The notes under the pieces were generated by a model that was given only the letters and a program-made list of their open reading frames with translations, searched no databases and was not told the DNA's origin. This document shows positions 40,294 through 49,265 of a DNA stretch of 64,000 nt, piece by piece; position 1 is the stretch's first letter, and every line of letters starts with the position of its first letter. The position numbers and the translations under genes were made by a program. This DNA comes from an uncultured Collinsella sp. (GTDB lineage Bacteria; Actinomycetota; Coriobacteriia; Coriobacteriales; Coriobacteriaceae), in contig CAUCTV010000003.1 of the NCBI GenBank assembly GCA_958445895.1, positions 6,653 to 70,652 on the forward strand. The letters run 5' to 3'.

Positions 40294-41757
40294 CTACGCC
40301 GGAAGCATGCCAGAAATTGCAGTTACGATCAGGCCAAAGACGACCATGAAGATGAAGAACTTCCAAATGGTCTTCCACCATTGGCCAAACGAAATCTTAG
40401 CCACGCCAAGGCCGGCAACCGTCATGCCCGCCACGGGACTGATGGTGTTGATGGTCTGGTTGGCAAACTGGAGCGCGGTAACGGCCGCCTCGGGATTGAG
40501 GCCCATGAGCTCGGTCAGGGGGCCCATAACGGGCATGGTGAGTGCCGCCAGGCCAGAACTCGAGGGAACCAGCAAAGAGAGCAGGCCAAGGACGATATAC
40601 ATAAACGTGGTGTAGACGGCGGCGGGTGCACCGGCGAGCGCAGTAGCGAGCGCCTGGAGGATGGTGTCGATGATCATGCCGCCCTCGGCGATGACCAGAA
40701 TACCGCGAGCGATACCGATAACGATGGCGGCGTACGCAAAGTCGGCGAGACCTTTAACGAACTCCTCAGCAATCGTCTGCTGGTCAAGACCGCCCAGGAT
40801 ACCGGCAAGCAAGCCCATGCCAAGGAACACGGCGGAAATCTCATTCATGTACCAACCCTGGGTAACAAGACCCCAGACGATAATGCCCATACCGCAAGCA
40901 AAATCGATAAGCACGAGCTTCTGACGGGTAGTGAACTCTTCCTCGATGGAGGCATCGGTCACGGAAAACTCGATACGCTTGAGCTTATCGTCCTCGTACG
41001 TAATGGACGACTCGGGGTTTTTCTTGACGCGCATGGCGTAGCGCATGGCCCATGCGATACCGACGGCAGTGAAGATGACCCAAGAAACGGCGCGCAGCCA
41101 CAGTTGCGGATTGCCCTCGATGCCAATGATGCCCTGGGCGATCAAAACATTAAACGGATCGATGGTCGAAGCGCAATATCCCAGGTTAGGACCAAGGAAG
41201 CAGATGATGAATGCCGTCATCGAGTCATAACCGATACCCATCATGATGGGAATGAAGATGGCATAGAACGGCAGGGCTTCCTCAGACATACCAAACGTGG
41301 TGCCGCAAATGGACAGCAACGTCATCGTGATGGGAATGATGAGGATGTCCTTGTTCTTGAGCTTTTTAATCACACGGCTCATGCCGGCATTCAAAGCGTT
41401 GGTCTTGGTGATGATTGCGAACGACCCGCCAATCAATAAGACGAACGCAACGACGTCGGCAGCCTCCTGGATGCCCTTAGTGGGCGCTTGCAGGACCGCG
41501 AAGATATCCTGCCCCAAATTGATGGTCTCGCCGGTCTCGGAATCGGTGTAGTTCTTATCGACCTGTTCATAGGTTCCAGCAACGGCGACTTCACGCTCGC
41601 CCGCCGCTGTCGAAATCGTCTTGCGCTGATACTGACCAGAGGGAACGATCCAAGTCAAGACCGCAAAGACAACGATCAGCAAGAACATGATCGTATAGAC
41701 ATGCGGTAATTTGAACTTAAAACGTCTGTTTGTCTTCTTCGCCTTCGTATCTGACAT
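40294..41757 (-). CDS. YfcC-family membrane transporter
   Basis: 487 residues with about 12 hydrophobic segments. The opening FKLPHVYTIMFLLIVVFAVLTWIVPSGQYQR and the segments FLGPNLGYCASTIDPFNVLIAQ and SSSGLAALTMPVMGPLTELMGL are typical of the YfcC/ArcD-like ion-coupled transporters (basic amino acids, C4-dicarboxylates). As the first gene after the GntR regulator and operators, it is the likely uptake route for the Amadori compound or lysine exchange. ATG 41757 follows GGAGG. Confidence 0.82.
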   Translation of the reverse strand: MSDTKAKKTNRRFKFKLPHVYTIMFLLIVVFAVLTWIVPSGQYQRKTISTAAGEREVAVAGTYEQVDKNYTDSETGETINLGQDIFAVLQAPTKGIQEAADVVAFVLLIGGSFAIITKTNALNAGMSRVIKKLKNKDILIIPITMTLLSICGTTFGMSEEALPFYAIFIPIMMGIGYDSMTAFIICFLGPNLGYCASTIDPFNVLIAQGIIGIEGNPQLWLRAVSWVIFTAVGIAWAMRYAMRVKKNPESSITYEDDKLKRIEFSVTDASIEEEFTTRQKLVLIDFACGMGIIVWGLVTQGWYMNEISAVFLGMGLLAGILGGLDQQTIAEEFVKGLADFAYAAIVIGIARGILVIAEGGMIIDTILQALATALAGAPAAVYTTFMYIVLGLLSLLVPSSSGLAALTMPVMGPLTELMGLNPEAAVTALQFANQTINTISPVAGMTVAGLGVAKISFGQWWKTIWKFFIFMVVFGLIVTAISGMLPA

Positions 41758-41799
41758 AGATACCTCCAAAGAACTCGAGACTGCATCGCATCTCGCTTC

Positions 41800-41837
41800 A
41801 ACGTTTGCACAAGGCAAACGTTCTATAACGTTCTATA
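41800..41837. promoter_or_regulatory. Operator region of the catabolic cluster
   Basis: AACGTTTGC (41800-41808) and GCAAACGTT (41814-41822) form a perfect 9-bp inverted repeat, adjoining a perfect tandem repeat of ACGTTCTATA (41818-41827 and 41828-41837). Located 43 bases before the transporter start and next to the GntR gene, so it probably binds that regulator. Confidence 0.65.
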
Positions 41838-41929
41838 GGTTACCAGCAGCTTTTCTCGTCATCAAGATAATTTCAAACTGATTGCCGCAACGCGGTTGAA
41901 CGGTTGCGTTTGCGCCGTGAACGGTATGG

Positions 41930-41961
41930 AAACGCCCGGTGAGATGATCCACCGGGCGCTT
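41930..41961 (-). terminator. Terminator of the GntR gene
   Basis: On the minus strand CGCCCGGTG pairs with CACCGGGCG, then TTT. Lies between the regulator and the catabolic operon. Confidence 0.65.
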
Positions 41962-41975
41962 TCATACGCAATGTC

Positions 41976-42719
41976 CTAGATGTCAAAAACGTAGCGAGAC
42001 CCAACGATCCGCTGACGACCGATGATAAACGGCCGCCGCTGCTCATCGAAAAAGAAGGCTTCCATATAAAACAAGGGTTCGCCAACGGGAACTGCCAACA
42101 ACCGAGCGACCTCGGGCGACGCACACGCGATCTCAAGCGTGCATGGGTCGGTAAACGCGGGCGTGCGGCCCGTCCGGTTGCGCACGAACTCAAAAATGGA
42201 TTGGTTAGATAGAGGTGCCGTTGATAGATAGGCGTTGTCCTCGTAAACATATATGTTGTTCTCGAGCATGACAGGGACGCCATCGGCAGTACGCACGCGC
42301 TCAACGCAGATCAAGTCAGTTCCAACGGCAACACCAAAGAACTGTGCCTCGGTGGAATCCGCCGGCAGTATCTTTCTCGAAATGACACGCGCCCCCGGTT
42401 CCATTCCGTTAACGCGGCATGCGTCCGAAAAACTCTGGACGTCATCCTTCTGGCGAATCTTGCGCTTGAGCTTGGGGGCATTGACAAACGTGCCTTTCCC
42501 CTGTCGCTTCGTTAGATAGCCCTGTTGGACGAGCTCCTCAATAGCGCGTCGCACGGTAACGCGGCCAACTTTATAGCTCTCAGCCAATTCGAATTCGTTG
42601 GGTATCCGCGCACCTGCCTTGTATGCACCGGAGTTGATTTCGTTTTTGATGATATCGATAACCTGTTGGTACAGCGGTATCGCTGCTTTACCGTCAGTTA
42701 GCCCTTCAGTCGGTGGCAT
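41976..42719 (-). CDS. GntR/HutC-family regulator with UTRA domain
   Basis: 247 residues. N-terminal winged helix: IPLYQQVIDIIKNEINSGAYKAGARIPNEFELAESYKVGRVTVRRAIEELVQQGYL. C-terminal UTRA ligand domain: GVPVMLENNIYVYEDNAYL and EPLFYMEAFFFDEQRRPFIIGRQRIVGSRY. The type matches FrlR, which senses phosphorylated Amadori intermediates. It is upstream of the catabolic cluster on the same strand, with its own terminator and the operator-like repeats in between. Confidence 0.87.
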   Translation of the reverse strand: MPPTEGLTDGKAAIPLYQQVIDIIKNEINSGAYKAGARIPNEFELAESYKVGRVTVRRAIEELVQQGYLTKRQGKGTFVNAPKLKRKIRQKDDVQSFSDACRVNGMEPGARVISRKILPADSTEAQFFGVAVGTDLICVERVRTADGVPVMLENNIYVYEDNAYLSTAPLSNQSIFEFVRNRTGRTPAFTDPCTLEIACASPEVARLLAVPVGEPLFYMEAFFFDEQRRPFIIGRQRIVGSRYVFDI

Positions 42720-42869
42720 ATACCCTCTCCAAGCACAATTAAGTCTAAAACGGGCTTAAGGGCATTCAACAAGTCCTTAAGCCCGCATTAGCTTAAAGTA
42801 TGCTAGGTGTCGCACCAAAATGTCGGCTATTTACTCATCAGACCCGAAAAACGCGCAACTACCGCGCTC

Positions 42870-43529
42870 CTAAGAAAGCGTGAGCAGCTCCGGCAGCTGG
42901 TCGATGATCTTGTCCGCGGCATCCTGGCTAAAGCCAAAGCGCTCCTCGCGCTTGGCAATGACCGTCAGGCCGGCACGCTTACCGGCAGTGATGCCAGGCA
43001 CCGAATCCTCAACGCAGCAGCAACGGACCGCAGGCAGCCCCAACAGGTCCAGCGCATGCAGGTAGATGTCGGGCTCGGGCTTGCTCTCCTTAAACTGCTC
43101 TCCGCTCACCACATACTCAAAGGCATCCGACAGCCCGCATGCATTGAGTACTTCCTCGATGCTATCCATGGGAGACGAGCTGGCAAGCGCCACGCGAACG
43201 CCGCGGCGCGGCAGCTCGCGAATCGTATCCACAGCGCCCGGGTTAATCAAAGCCTGGTAGTCACGCGGACGCTTATGCGCCCACTCGTCCCAACGGGCCA
43301 ATGCTTCCTCGCCAGTGAAGTGCCCTTTACCGGCGCGCTCAAACCAATCGACCAGCATATGCAGGAAGAACTGATGTGAGGTACCAACCTGCCCGTTCAA
43401 CTCCTCTTGGGTCAGATTCAACCCAAGCTCCTTGGCAAACGCGGCAGTCTCGCCCAGGTAGTAATACTCGGTATCGACAATGACGCCGTCCATGTCAAAG
43501 ATAACGGCGTCGAACGGAAATGCGGACAC
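42870..43529 (-). CDS. HAD-superfamily phosphatase/phosphoglucomutase-like
   Basis: 219 residues of HAD subfamily IA: motif I FDAVIFDMDGVIVDTE, helical cap domain, motif II VALASSSP, motif III lysine in KESKPEPDIYLHAL, motif IV VEDSVPGITAGKRAG. Such proteins act as beta-phosphoglucomutases or sugar-phosphate phosphatases; the substrate is not evident. The GTG at 43529 behind GGGAGGG is the best start; a longer in-frame start at 43577 lacks a site. The preceding gap 42720-42869 holds no gene. Confidence 0.82.
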   Translation of the reverse strand: MSAFPFDAVIFDMDGVIVDTEYYYLGETAAFAKELGLNLTQEELNGQVGTSHQFFLHMLVDWFERAGKGHFTGEEALARWDEWAHKRPRDYQALINPGAVDTIRELPRRGVRVALASSSPMDSIEEVLNACGLSDAFEYVVSGEQFKESKPEPDIYLHALDLLGLPAVRCCCVEDSVPGITAGKRAGLTVIAKREERFGFSQDAADKIIDQLPELLTLS

Positions 43530-43593
43530 GGCACCCTCCCTAACAAAAGGACGCCCGCGAACAGGCGCCCGAGCCATGCATTAATCGGCGATT

Positions 43594-44436
43594 CTAACCC
43601 AGCAGCTTATCCAGCGCCACCGCAATGCCATCTTCGTTGTTATCGGCGGTCACCATCTGGGCTACAGCCTTAACCTCATCGACGGCGTTGCCCATGGCAA
43701 CACCGGTGCCGGCCCACTCAATCATGGACTTGTCGTTCTGGCCGTCGCCAAACGAGACGACCTCGCTGGCATCGATACCGAGCTTGGGCAGGGCACCCTC
43801 GAGCGCACGGGCTTTGTCGATACCGGGCGCCGTGTACTCAAAGTACCAGTCGGCCGTAAACATGCCCGAAAGCGTCTGGGTAAAGGGCGCATACATCTCC
43901 TCGTAATGCGCCTGCAGGTAGGTCGGATCACCCGCCGTCAGCAGCTTGTCCACGGGATAAGTGTCCACGACCTCATGCAAGCTCTCGACCTCGCGAATCT
44001 TAAGATCGCACGCATCGCGCTCGTATTTGACGATGTTTTTCTGCGAACCGTCCGGCAGCGTAATCATGCAGCGGTACGAGTCCTCGACGTGCAAATCGCG
44101 ACCGAGCGAAATCATAGGGATCACGTCATAGTTTTGCAGATGATCAATCAGACGGTGCAGTTCGTCAGCCGGCATGGCCTGGTCAAAAAGGACCTCATCG
44201 GTCTGAGCGTCGACCACGTGCGCGCCATTAAAGGCAACTAGCAGACCGTCATGGTTTTGAAGGTCGAGCTCCTGCGCCAAGGCGTGCAACCCCCATGCGG
44301 GACGGCCCGAAGCCAAGATGAGCTTAATGCCCGACTCCTGCGCCGCGAGCAGCTTCTCGCGCGTACGCGGGCCGATGACCTTTTGGTCGTTGGTGAGCGT
44401 ACCGTCGATATCCATTGCGATGGCTTTGATTGCCAT
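43594..44436 (-). CDS. Cof-type HAD phosphatase
   Basis: 280 residues, HAD subfamily IIB: motif I IKAIAMDIDGTLTNDQK, motif II LILASGRPAWGL, a large cap domain (residues ~80-190), and motif IV VVSFGDGQNDKSMIEWAGTGVAMGNA. These cytoplasmic enzymes dephosphorylate a range of sugar phosphates and cofactors. ATG 44436 follows GGGAGG. Adjacent to, and same strand as, the HAD IA gene and downstream of pgi's terminator. Confidence 0.88.
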   Translation of the reverse strand: MAIKAIAMDIDGTLTNDQKVIGPRTREKLLAAQESGIKLILASGRPAWGLHALAQELDLQNHDGLLVAFNGAHVVDAQTDEVLFDQAMPADELHRLIDHLQNYDVIPMISLGRDLHVEDSYRCMITLPDGSQKNIVKYERDACDLKIREVESLHEVVDTYPVDKLLTAGDPTYLQAHYEEMYAPFTQTLSGMFTADWYFEYTAPGIDKARALEGALPKLGIDASEVVSFGDGQNDKSMIEWAGTGVAMGNAVDEVKAVAQMVTADNNEDGIAVALDKLLG

Positions 44437-44609
44437 ATATGCCTCCCTGTCATTGAACAACCTTGTCTGAGCCATCATACAGAACACCCACGGCGGCGCT
44501 GTTTGCAACGGGAAAAATGTCATATTGTCCCAAACATGAACGGCGCGCCTTCGACGATTGCGATGCCCGTCGAGGCGCCTCCCGATACATTCCATCCTAT
44601 CCAAATAGC

Positions 44610-44644
44610 AAGGGGCCCGTATCCCAACGGATACGGGCCCCTTT
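44610..44644. terminator. Terminator of pgi
   Basis: AAGGGGCCCGTATCC (44610-44624) pairs perfectly with GGATACGGGCCCCTT (44629-44643). The stem is 15 bp long. Confidence 0.88.
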
Positions 44645-44672
44645 CAGCCATAAGCCAACTCGGCCGTAAAAA

Positions 44673-46367
44673 CTACTTGCGATGAGCGCGATAGAACTCG
44701 ATGAGCGCCTGGGTCGAAGCGTCCTGCTCGGCCTTGGCGGCGTCGTCGTGGAAGGCCGGGGTGATCTGCTTGGCAAGCTGCTTGCCCAGCTCGACGCCCC
44801 ACTGGTCGTAGGAGTCGATGCCCCAGACCGTGCCCTCGACAAACGTGATGTGCTCGTACAGGGCGATGAGCTCGCCGAGTGCGAACGGGGTCAGCGTGTC
44901 GCCGAAGATCGAGGTCGTCGGACGGTTGCCCTCAAAGCAGCGGGCCGGGACGATCTGCTCGGGCGTGCCCTCGGCACGAACCTCGTCGGCCGTCTTACCA
45001 AAGGCGAGCGCCTTGGTCTGGGCCAGGAAGTTGCCCAGGAACAGCTCGTGGACGTCCTGGCCGCTGTCGGTTGCGGGGTTGGCAGTGTTGGCGAAAGCGA
45101 TAAAGTCGGCCGGGACCACCACGGTGCCCTGGTGCAGCAGCTGGTAGAAGGCGTGCTGACCGTTGGTACCGGGCTCGCCCCAGAAGATCTCACCGGTATC
45201 GGAGGTCACAGCGCTGCCGTCCCAGCGGACGTGCTTGCCGTTGGACTCCATGGTGAGCTGTTGCAGGTAGGCCGGGAAACGGTGCAGGTACTGACAGTAC
45301 GGAAGCACGGCGTGGCTCTTGGAACCGAAGAAGTTGACGTACCAGACGTTGAGCAGACCCATCAGCGCGACGGCGTTGTTCTCGAGCGGCGTGTTGCAGA
45401 AGTACTCGTCGATGGCATGGAAGCCCTCAAGGAACTGCTGGAAACGCTCAGGGCCGAGCACGACGATCAGCGACAGGCCCACAGCGGAATCAACGGAATA
45501 GCGGCCGCCGACCCAATTCCAGAAACCAAAGGCGTTAGCGGGGTCGATACCGAAGGCCTCGACCTTCTCGAGTGCGGTGGAAACGGCGACGAAGTGCTTT
45601 GCCACGGCCTCGGCGTTCTGCTCATCGGAACCGTCGATGGCGCCCTGTGCCTTGAGCTGCTCGAGCATCCAGGTCTTGACCTCGCGAGCGTTGGTGAGGG
45701 TCTCGAGCGTGGTGAAGGTCTTGGAGACGATGATCACGAGCGTGGTCTCGGGATCGAGGCCCTTGAGCTTCTCTGCCTGATCGTTGGGGTCGATGTTGGA
45801 GATATAGCGGCAGTCGATACCGGCGTCGGCATAGGGACGCAGGGCCTCGTAGGCCATGACCGGGCCCAAATCGGAGCCGCCGATGCCGATAGACACCAGG
45901 TGCTCGATCTTCTTGCCGGTAACGCCCTTCCACTCACCGGAGCGCACGCGCTCGGCGAAGGCATACATGCGATCGAGGACCTCGTGCACGTCGGCGACGA
46001 CATCCTGGCCGTCAACGATGAGCTGGCCCTTATCGCTTGCCGGACGGCGCAGCGCGGTGTGCAGGACGGCACGGTCCTCGGTGGTGTTGATGTGCTCGCC
46101 GGAGAACATGGCGTCGCGGCGCTCCTCGAGCTTCACCTCGCGGGCAAGATCGCACAGCAGCTTGACGGTCTCATCAGTCACCAGGTTCTTGGACAGATCG
46201 AAGTGCAGGTCACCGGCGTCAAAGCTCAGCTTGTTCACGCGCTCGGCATCAGCGGCGAACCAGGCCTTGAGGTCGATACCTTCAGCCTCGAGCTTCTCCT
46301 GATGAGCCTCGAGCGCCTTCCAAGCGGCAGTCGACGTAGCATCGATAGGTGCGGCAACAGTTGCCAT
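44673..46367 (-). CDS. pgi: Glucose-6-phosphate isomerase
   Basis: 564 residues; interconverts glucose 6-phosphate and fructose 6-phosphate in glycolysis. [56 protein letters not shown] and the C-terminal [17 protein letters not shown] (catalytic Lys) are the family signatures. Length fits the long bacterial/eukaryotic form. ATG 46367 follows GAGGAGG. Single gene, with a strong terminator. Glucose 6-phosphate released by the nearby Amadori pathway would enter glycolysis here. Confidence 0.95.
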   Translation of the reverse strand: MATVAAPIDATSTAAWKALEAHQEKLEAEGIDLKAWFAADAERVNKLSFDAGDLHFDLSKNLVTDETVKLLCDLAREVKLEERRDAMFSGEHINTTEDRAVLHTALRRPASDKGQLIVDGQDVVADVHEVLDRMYAFAERVRSGEWKGVTGKKIEHLVSIGIGGSDLGPVMAYEALRPYADAGIDCRYISNIDPNDQAEKLKGLDPETTLVIIVSKTFTTLETLTNAREVKTWMLEQLKAQGAIDGSDEQNAEAVAKHFVAVSTALEKVEAFGIDPANAFGFWNWVGGRYSVDSAVGLSLIVVLGPERFQQFLEGFHAIDEYFCNTPLENNAVALMGLLNVWYVNFFGSKSHAVLPYCQYLHRFPAYLQQLTMESNGKHVRWDGSAVTSDTGEIFWGEPGTNGQHAFYQLLHQGTVVVPADFIAFANTANPATDSGQDVHELFLGNFLAQTKALAFGKTADEVRAEGTPEQIVPARCFEGNRPTTSIFGDTLTPFALGELIALYEHITFVEGTVWGIDSYDQWGVELGKQLAKQITPAFHDDAAKAEQDASTQALIEFYRAHRK

Positions 46368-46493
46368 AAAGTCCTCCTCAGCATACGGGCGCACGCCTCC
46401 ATACGCCCGGACATTCAGATGCCACTATTCTAGCGCAGGTCAAGACTACAATCAGCGAGCGTTGCCAATCGGCCCCCAAACGGCAACCGACCA

Positions 46494-46556
46494 AAAAGGG
46501 ACAGGCTTATTTTGGCAGGTCAAACGCTTTACCAACCAAAAATAACCCGTCCTTTT
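46494..46556. repeat. REP-like inverted repeat
   Basis: The arm AAAAGGGACAGGCTTATTTT (46494-46513, then GG) is nearly complementary to the arm at 46536-46556 (CCAAAAATAACCCGTCCTTTT with a few mismatches). It shares the GGGACAGG core of the other repeats in the window. Confidence 0.6.
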
Positions 46557-46566
46557 ATGGCAAATA

Positions 46567-47091
46567 TTAGGCCGCGGCGCAGACGCTACCGAGCAACTCA
46601 CGCAGAGGAGACCCGATGCCCTCCAGCAGTTCGGGCGCGATAATGGCAAAAACGGGAACCTCGCCGGTGCCCACGACAGCAGGCACCTTGCCCTCCGAGA
46701 CAATGCATCCATAAGGCACAAAGCCGTCTTCGCCGGCATCGAGCGCCGCCATGCGACGCGCGAGTTCGCGCGCAAAGCCAGCAGTATCGGCATCGCCAAT
46801 CGCCAAGACAAAGTCCACGCCTTCGTCGGTCGCCAGGGCCACGGCTTCGTCGATCAGCTCGTCTTCCCCGTCGCCCTCAACCGAACCGCAGCGGAAAAGT
46901 ACACGCTCGAGTAGTGCTCGATCAAGCGAGCCAAGTGCCGCCGAGACAAGCTCATCGCACGTATGCTTGTCACCGCCCAGCACGACCAGTGCCTTGGTGC
47001 CACCGTAGTGAGCAACCAATCGCCCGCACCAGCGAGCCACATCCCCATCCGCAACCAAGCGCGTCGGCATACCAAACCCATAGTTGACCAT
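46567..47091 (-). CDS. Truncated iron-containing alcohol dehydrogenase-like protein
   Basis: 174 residues resembling only the N-terminal nucleotide-binding half of Fe-ADH/glycerol dehydrogenase-type enzymes: FGMPTRLVADGDVARW, HYGGTKALVVLGGDKHTCDELVSAAL, and a DFVLAIGDADTAGFARELA segment where normal enzymes have GGGS. Full-length enzymes have about 380-400 residues with a C-terminal metal site containing several His; none is here, and the GGGS loop is lost. It may be a remnant or a repurposed nucleotide-binding protein. ATG 47091 follows GTGGGGATA. REP-like repeats lie on both sides. Confidence 0.55.
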   Translation of the reverse strand: MVNYGFGMPTRLVADGDVARWCGRLVAHYGGTKALVVLGGDKHTCDELVSAALGSLDRALLERVLFRCGSVEGDGEDELIDEAVALATDEGVDFVLAIGDADTAGFARELARRMAALDAGEDGFVPYGCIVSEGKVPAVVGTGEVPVFAIIAPELLEGIGSPLRELLGSVCAAA

Positions 47092-47241
47092 TATCCCCAC
47101 AACCCTTCCGTGCTTTATGGTGGTATCAATCGTTAGCCTCATGCTACGAAGCGAGCTTTTCCGAGCTGTTTCGCGCTCTTTAGGGCTGCGTTAAAAACCC
47201 GATGCAACCGCACGACCATACCTGCCAAATAGGGACAGGTT

Positions 47242-47300
47242 TTGACGATGTCCGGACGAGCGGGTATTATCGAACAGGCATTCGATAAGAACATGTGTTT
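47242..47300 (+). promoter_or_regulatory. SigmaA promoter with two LexA-type SOS boxes
   Basis: TTGACG (47242-47247) and TATTAT (47265-47270) are 17 bp apart. Directly after lie CGAAC-AGGC-ATTCG (47271-47284) and GAAC-ATGT-GTTT (47289-47300), both close to the Gram-positive LexA consensus CGAACN4GTTCG. The polymerase ATG is 15 bases further. Confidence 0.8.
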
Positions 47301-47315
47301 GATGAAAGGACACGG

Positions 47316-48821
47316 ATGGCGCACGAGCAGCACACCTATATCTGCATCGACCTCAAGACGTTTTATGCCAGCGTCGAGTGCGTCGACCGTGGGCTCGATC
47401 CGCTCACCACCAACCTGGTCGTTGCCGACGAATCGCGCGGGCGCACGACCATCTGCCTCGCCATCACACAGGCCATGAAAGACCTCGGGATACACAATCG
47501 CTGCCGTCTGTTCGAAATTCCCGATGGCATCGACTACATCACGGCCGTACCGCGCATGCAGCATTACATGGAGGTGTCGGCGAAAATCTACGGTATCTAT
47601 CTGGAATACGTCAGCCCCCAGGACGTGCACGTCTACTCCATCGATGAGTGCTTTATCGACGTGACGCCCTATCTGGACCTTTATCACACCGATGCCGAAG
47701 GGTTCGCCTGCACGCTGCGCGACGAGGTCCTCGCGCGCACCGGCATCACGGCGACGGTCGGCATCGGCCCCAACCTATTCCAGGCCAAGGTAGCGCTCGA
47801 CATTACCGCCAAGCACGTACCCAGCCGCATCGGCATACTCGACGACGAGACCTTTCGCAAGGAGATCTGGCCCCATCGTCCCATCACCGATATCTGGGGC
47901 ATCGGTCCCGGCGTGGCAGCCCGCCTCGAGAAATACGGCGTCTACGATCTGATGGGCGTCGCGGCGCTCGACGAAAACCTGCTTTACGACGAGCTCGGCG
48001 TCAATGCCGAATATCTCATCGACCATGCCTTCGGGCGCGAGTCGACAACCATCGCCGATATCCAAGCCTATCGCCCGCAAGCAACTTCGACCACCACAGG
48101 ACAGGTGCTCTCGAAGGGTTATGCCTACGAACAGGCCTATACCGTCTTGCGCGAGATGGTCGACAACGCCGTTTTAGACTTGGTCGATAAGCACGTGGTC
48201 TGTGACAGCATCTCGCTCTTTGTGGGCTACGCGAGCGAACGCGCCGACATACGCCGCCTCGACGCCAGCGGTACAGCGCAGTATGTGGACGGATGCGGGC
48301 ACCTGCGCTCGAGCACATCGAGTATCGAACCCACCGCAACCGCCGGCCCCGAGCTCGCGCCCCGTGCGCCCAAGCCCGTCCAGCGCGATGACGAACGGCG
48401 TCGCCTGGTGCGCGAAGCGCAGGCAATCGATGGCATCTTTGTGGGAGAGCATGGCGGCAAACCGCGCGGTGGCTATGCCGCACTCTTTGCGCACTCTAAC
48501 GCCTCGCGAAAGCTGCCCGAGCGCACCAATTCGTTTAAGAAGATCATGGGCTATTTCGATGAGCTCTGGGCGCAGACTGTCGATCCCAAACGACCGGTCA
48601 AGCGCATCAACCTGGGATTTGGCAACCTCATGCCCGAGGAATTTGCCACCATCGATCTGTTCAGCGATATCGAGGCCGATGAGCGCGAACGCGACCTGGC
48701 GCGCGCCGTCCTGGCCGTGAAAGGCAAGTACGGCAAGAACGCGCTCGTCAAGGGATTAAGCTTTACCGCCGGCGCCACCGCGCGCGAACGCAACGAACAA
48801 GTTGGAGGACACCGTGCCTAA
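47316..48821 (+). CDS. Y-family (UmuC/DinB-type) translesion DNA polymerase
   Basis: 501 residues. The catalytic palm is visible: TYICIDLKTFYASVE with the first Asp, VHVYSIDECFIDVTPYL with the Asp-Glu pair, and TATVGIGPNLFQAKVALD. The finger/helix-hairpin part (WGIGPGVAARLEKYGV) and a little-finger region follow. The overall form is the UvrX/YqjW type of Gram-positive Y polymerases that bypass lesions during SOS. ATG 47316 follows GAAAGGA. The gene overlaps a YolD-like gene and lies behind LexA boxes. Confidence 0.92.
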   Translation: MAHEQHTYICIDLKTFYASVECVDRGLDPLTTNLVVADESRGRTTICLAITQAMKDLGIHNRCRLFEIPDGIDYITAVPRMQHYMEVSAKIYGIYLEYVSPQDVHVYSIDECFIDVTPYLDLYHTDAEGFACTLRDEVLARTGITATVGIGPNLFQAKVALDITAKHVPSRIGILDDETFRKEIWPHRPITDIWGIGPGVAARLEKYGVYDLMGVAALDENLLYDELGVNAEYLIDHAFGRESTTIADIQAYRPQATSTTTGQVLSKGYAYEQAYTVLREMVDNAVLDLVDKHVVCDSISLFVGYASERADIRRLDASGTAQYVDGCGHLRSSTSSIEPTATAGPELAPRAPKPVQRDDERRRLVREAQAIDGIFVGEHGGKPRGGYAALFAHSNASRKLPERTNSFKKIMGYFDELWAQTVDPKRPVKRINLGFGNLMPEEFATIDLFSDIEADERERDLARAVLAVKGKYGKNALVKGLSFTAGATARERNEQVGGHRA

Positions 48822-49239
48822 ACCCAAACAACAGCCCGTGCGCCCGCCGACCGCCTTCGAGCGCCTGGCGGACCCCGAGGGAAGACGTCGATCCGCCGAC
48901 CCCAAGCTCACCGCCAACGGCGCCGTCCGTGCCGGCCGTGCCGCGCAGTTTATGCCCTTTGCCGCCCTCACGGGATACTACGAACTCGTGCGCAAGCAGG
49001 AAATCACCGTCGAGTCAAAACGTGAGCTCACAGAAGAAAAAGCCCTCGTGCTTTCTAAAAAACTCGAGGGTCTCAAACGTGGCGACTTGGTTCGTGTCAC
49101 CTATTACGATACATACGGCTATCGCAGCCGCACCGGCATCCTCGACGAGGCGCTCCCCGCCTTCAAGCTCCTCAAGCTCCGAGACATCGCCATCGACTTC
49201 GACGACATCCAAGACATTGAGCTGCGCGGACGAGCCTAG
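48814..49239 (+). CDS. YolD-like protein
   Basis: 141 residues. The family segments RAAQFMPFAALTGYYELVRKQEI and the beta-rich LKRGDLVRVTYYDTYGYRSRTGILDE are visible; YolD-like proteins are typically encoded directly after a UvrX/YqjW polymerase and are thought to help it like UmuD. The GTG start at 48814 follows GGAGG and overlaps the polymerase stop by 8 bases, so translation is coupled and SOS-controlled with it. Confidence 0.85.
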   Translation: MPKPKQQPVRPPTAFERLADPEGRRRSADPKLTANGAVRAGRAAQFMPFAALTGYYELVRKQEITVESKRELTEEKALVLSKKLEGLKRGDLVRVTYYDTYGYRSRTGILDEALPAFKLLKLRDIAIDFDDIQDIELRGRA

Positions 49240-49265
49240 CCAAGGAAGCGCATCCAGAGCGACGC

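Noticed and set aside
39229..41439. Very long frame (736 codons) opposite the amidohydrolase and YfcC transporter
   Set aside because: Antisense shadow created by high GC3; no motifs and basic low-complexity product.
44682..46433. Antisense frame (583 codons) opposite pgi
   Set aside because: Pgi motifs on the other strand are unambiguous; the shadow has no family features.
46394..46450. pgi promoter with TTGACC and TAGAAT
   Set aside because: The two elements are only five bases apart, which is not a workable promoter spacing.
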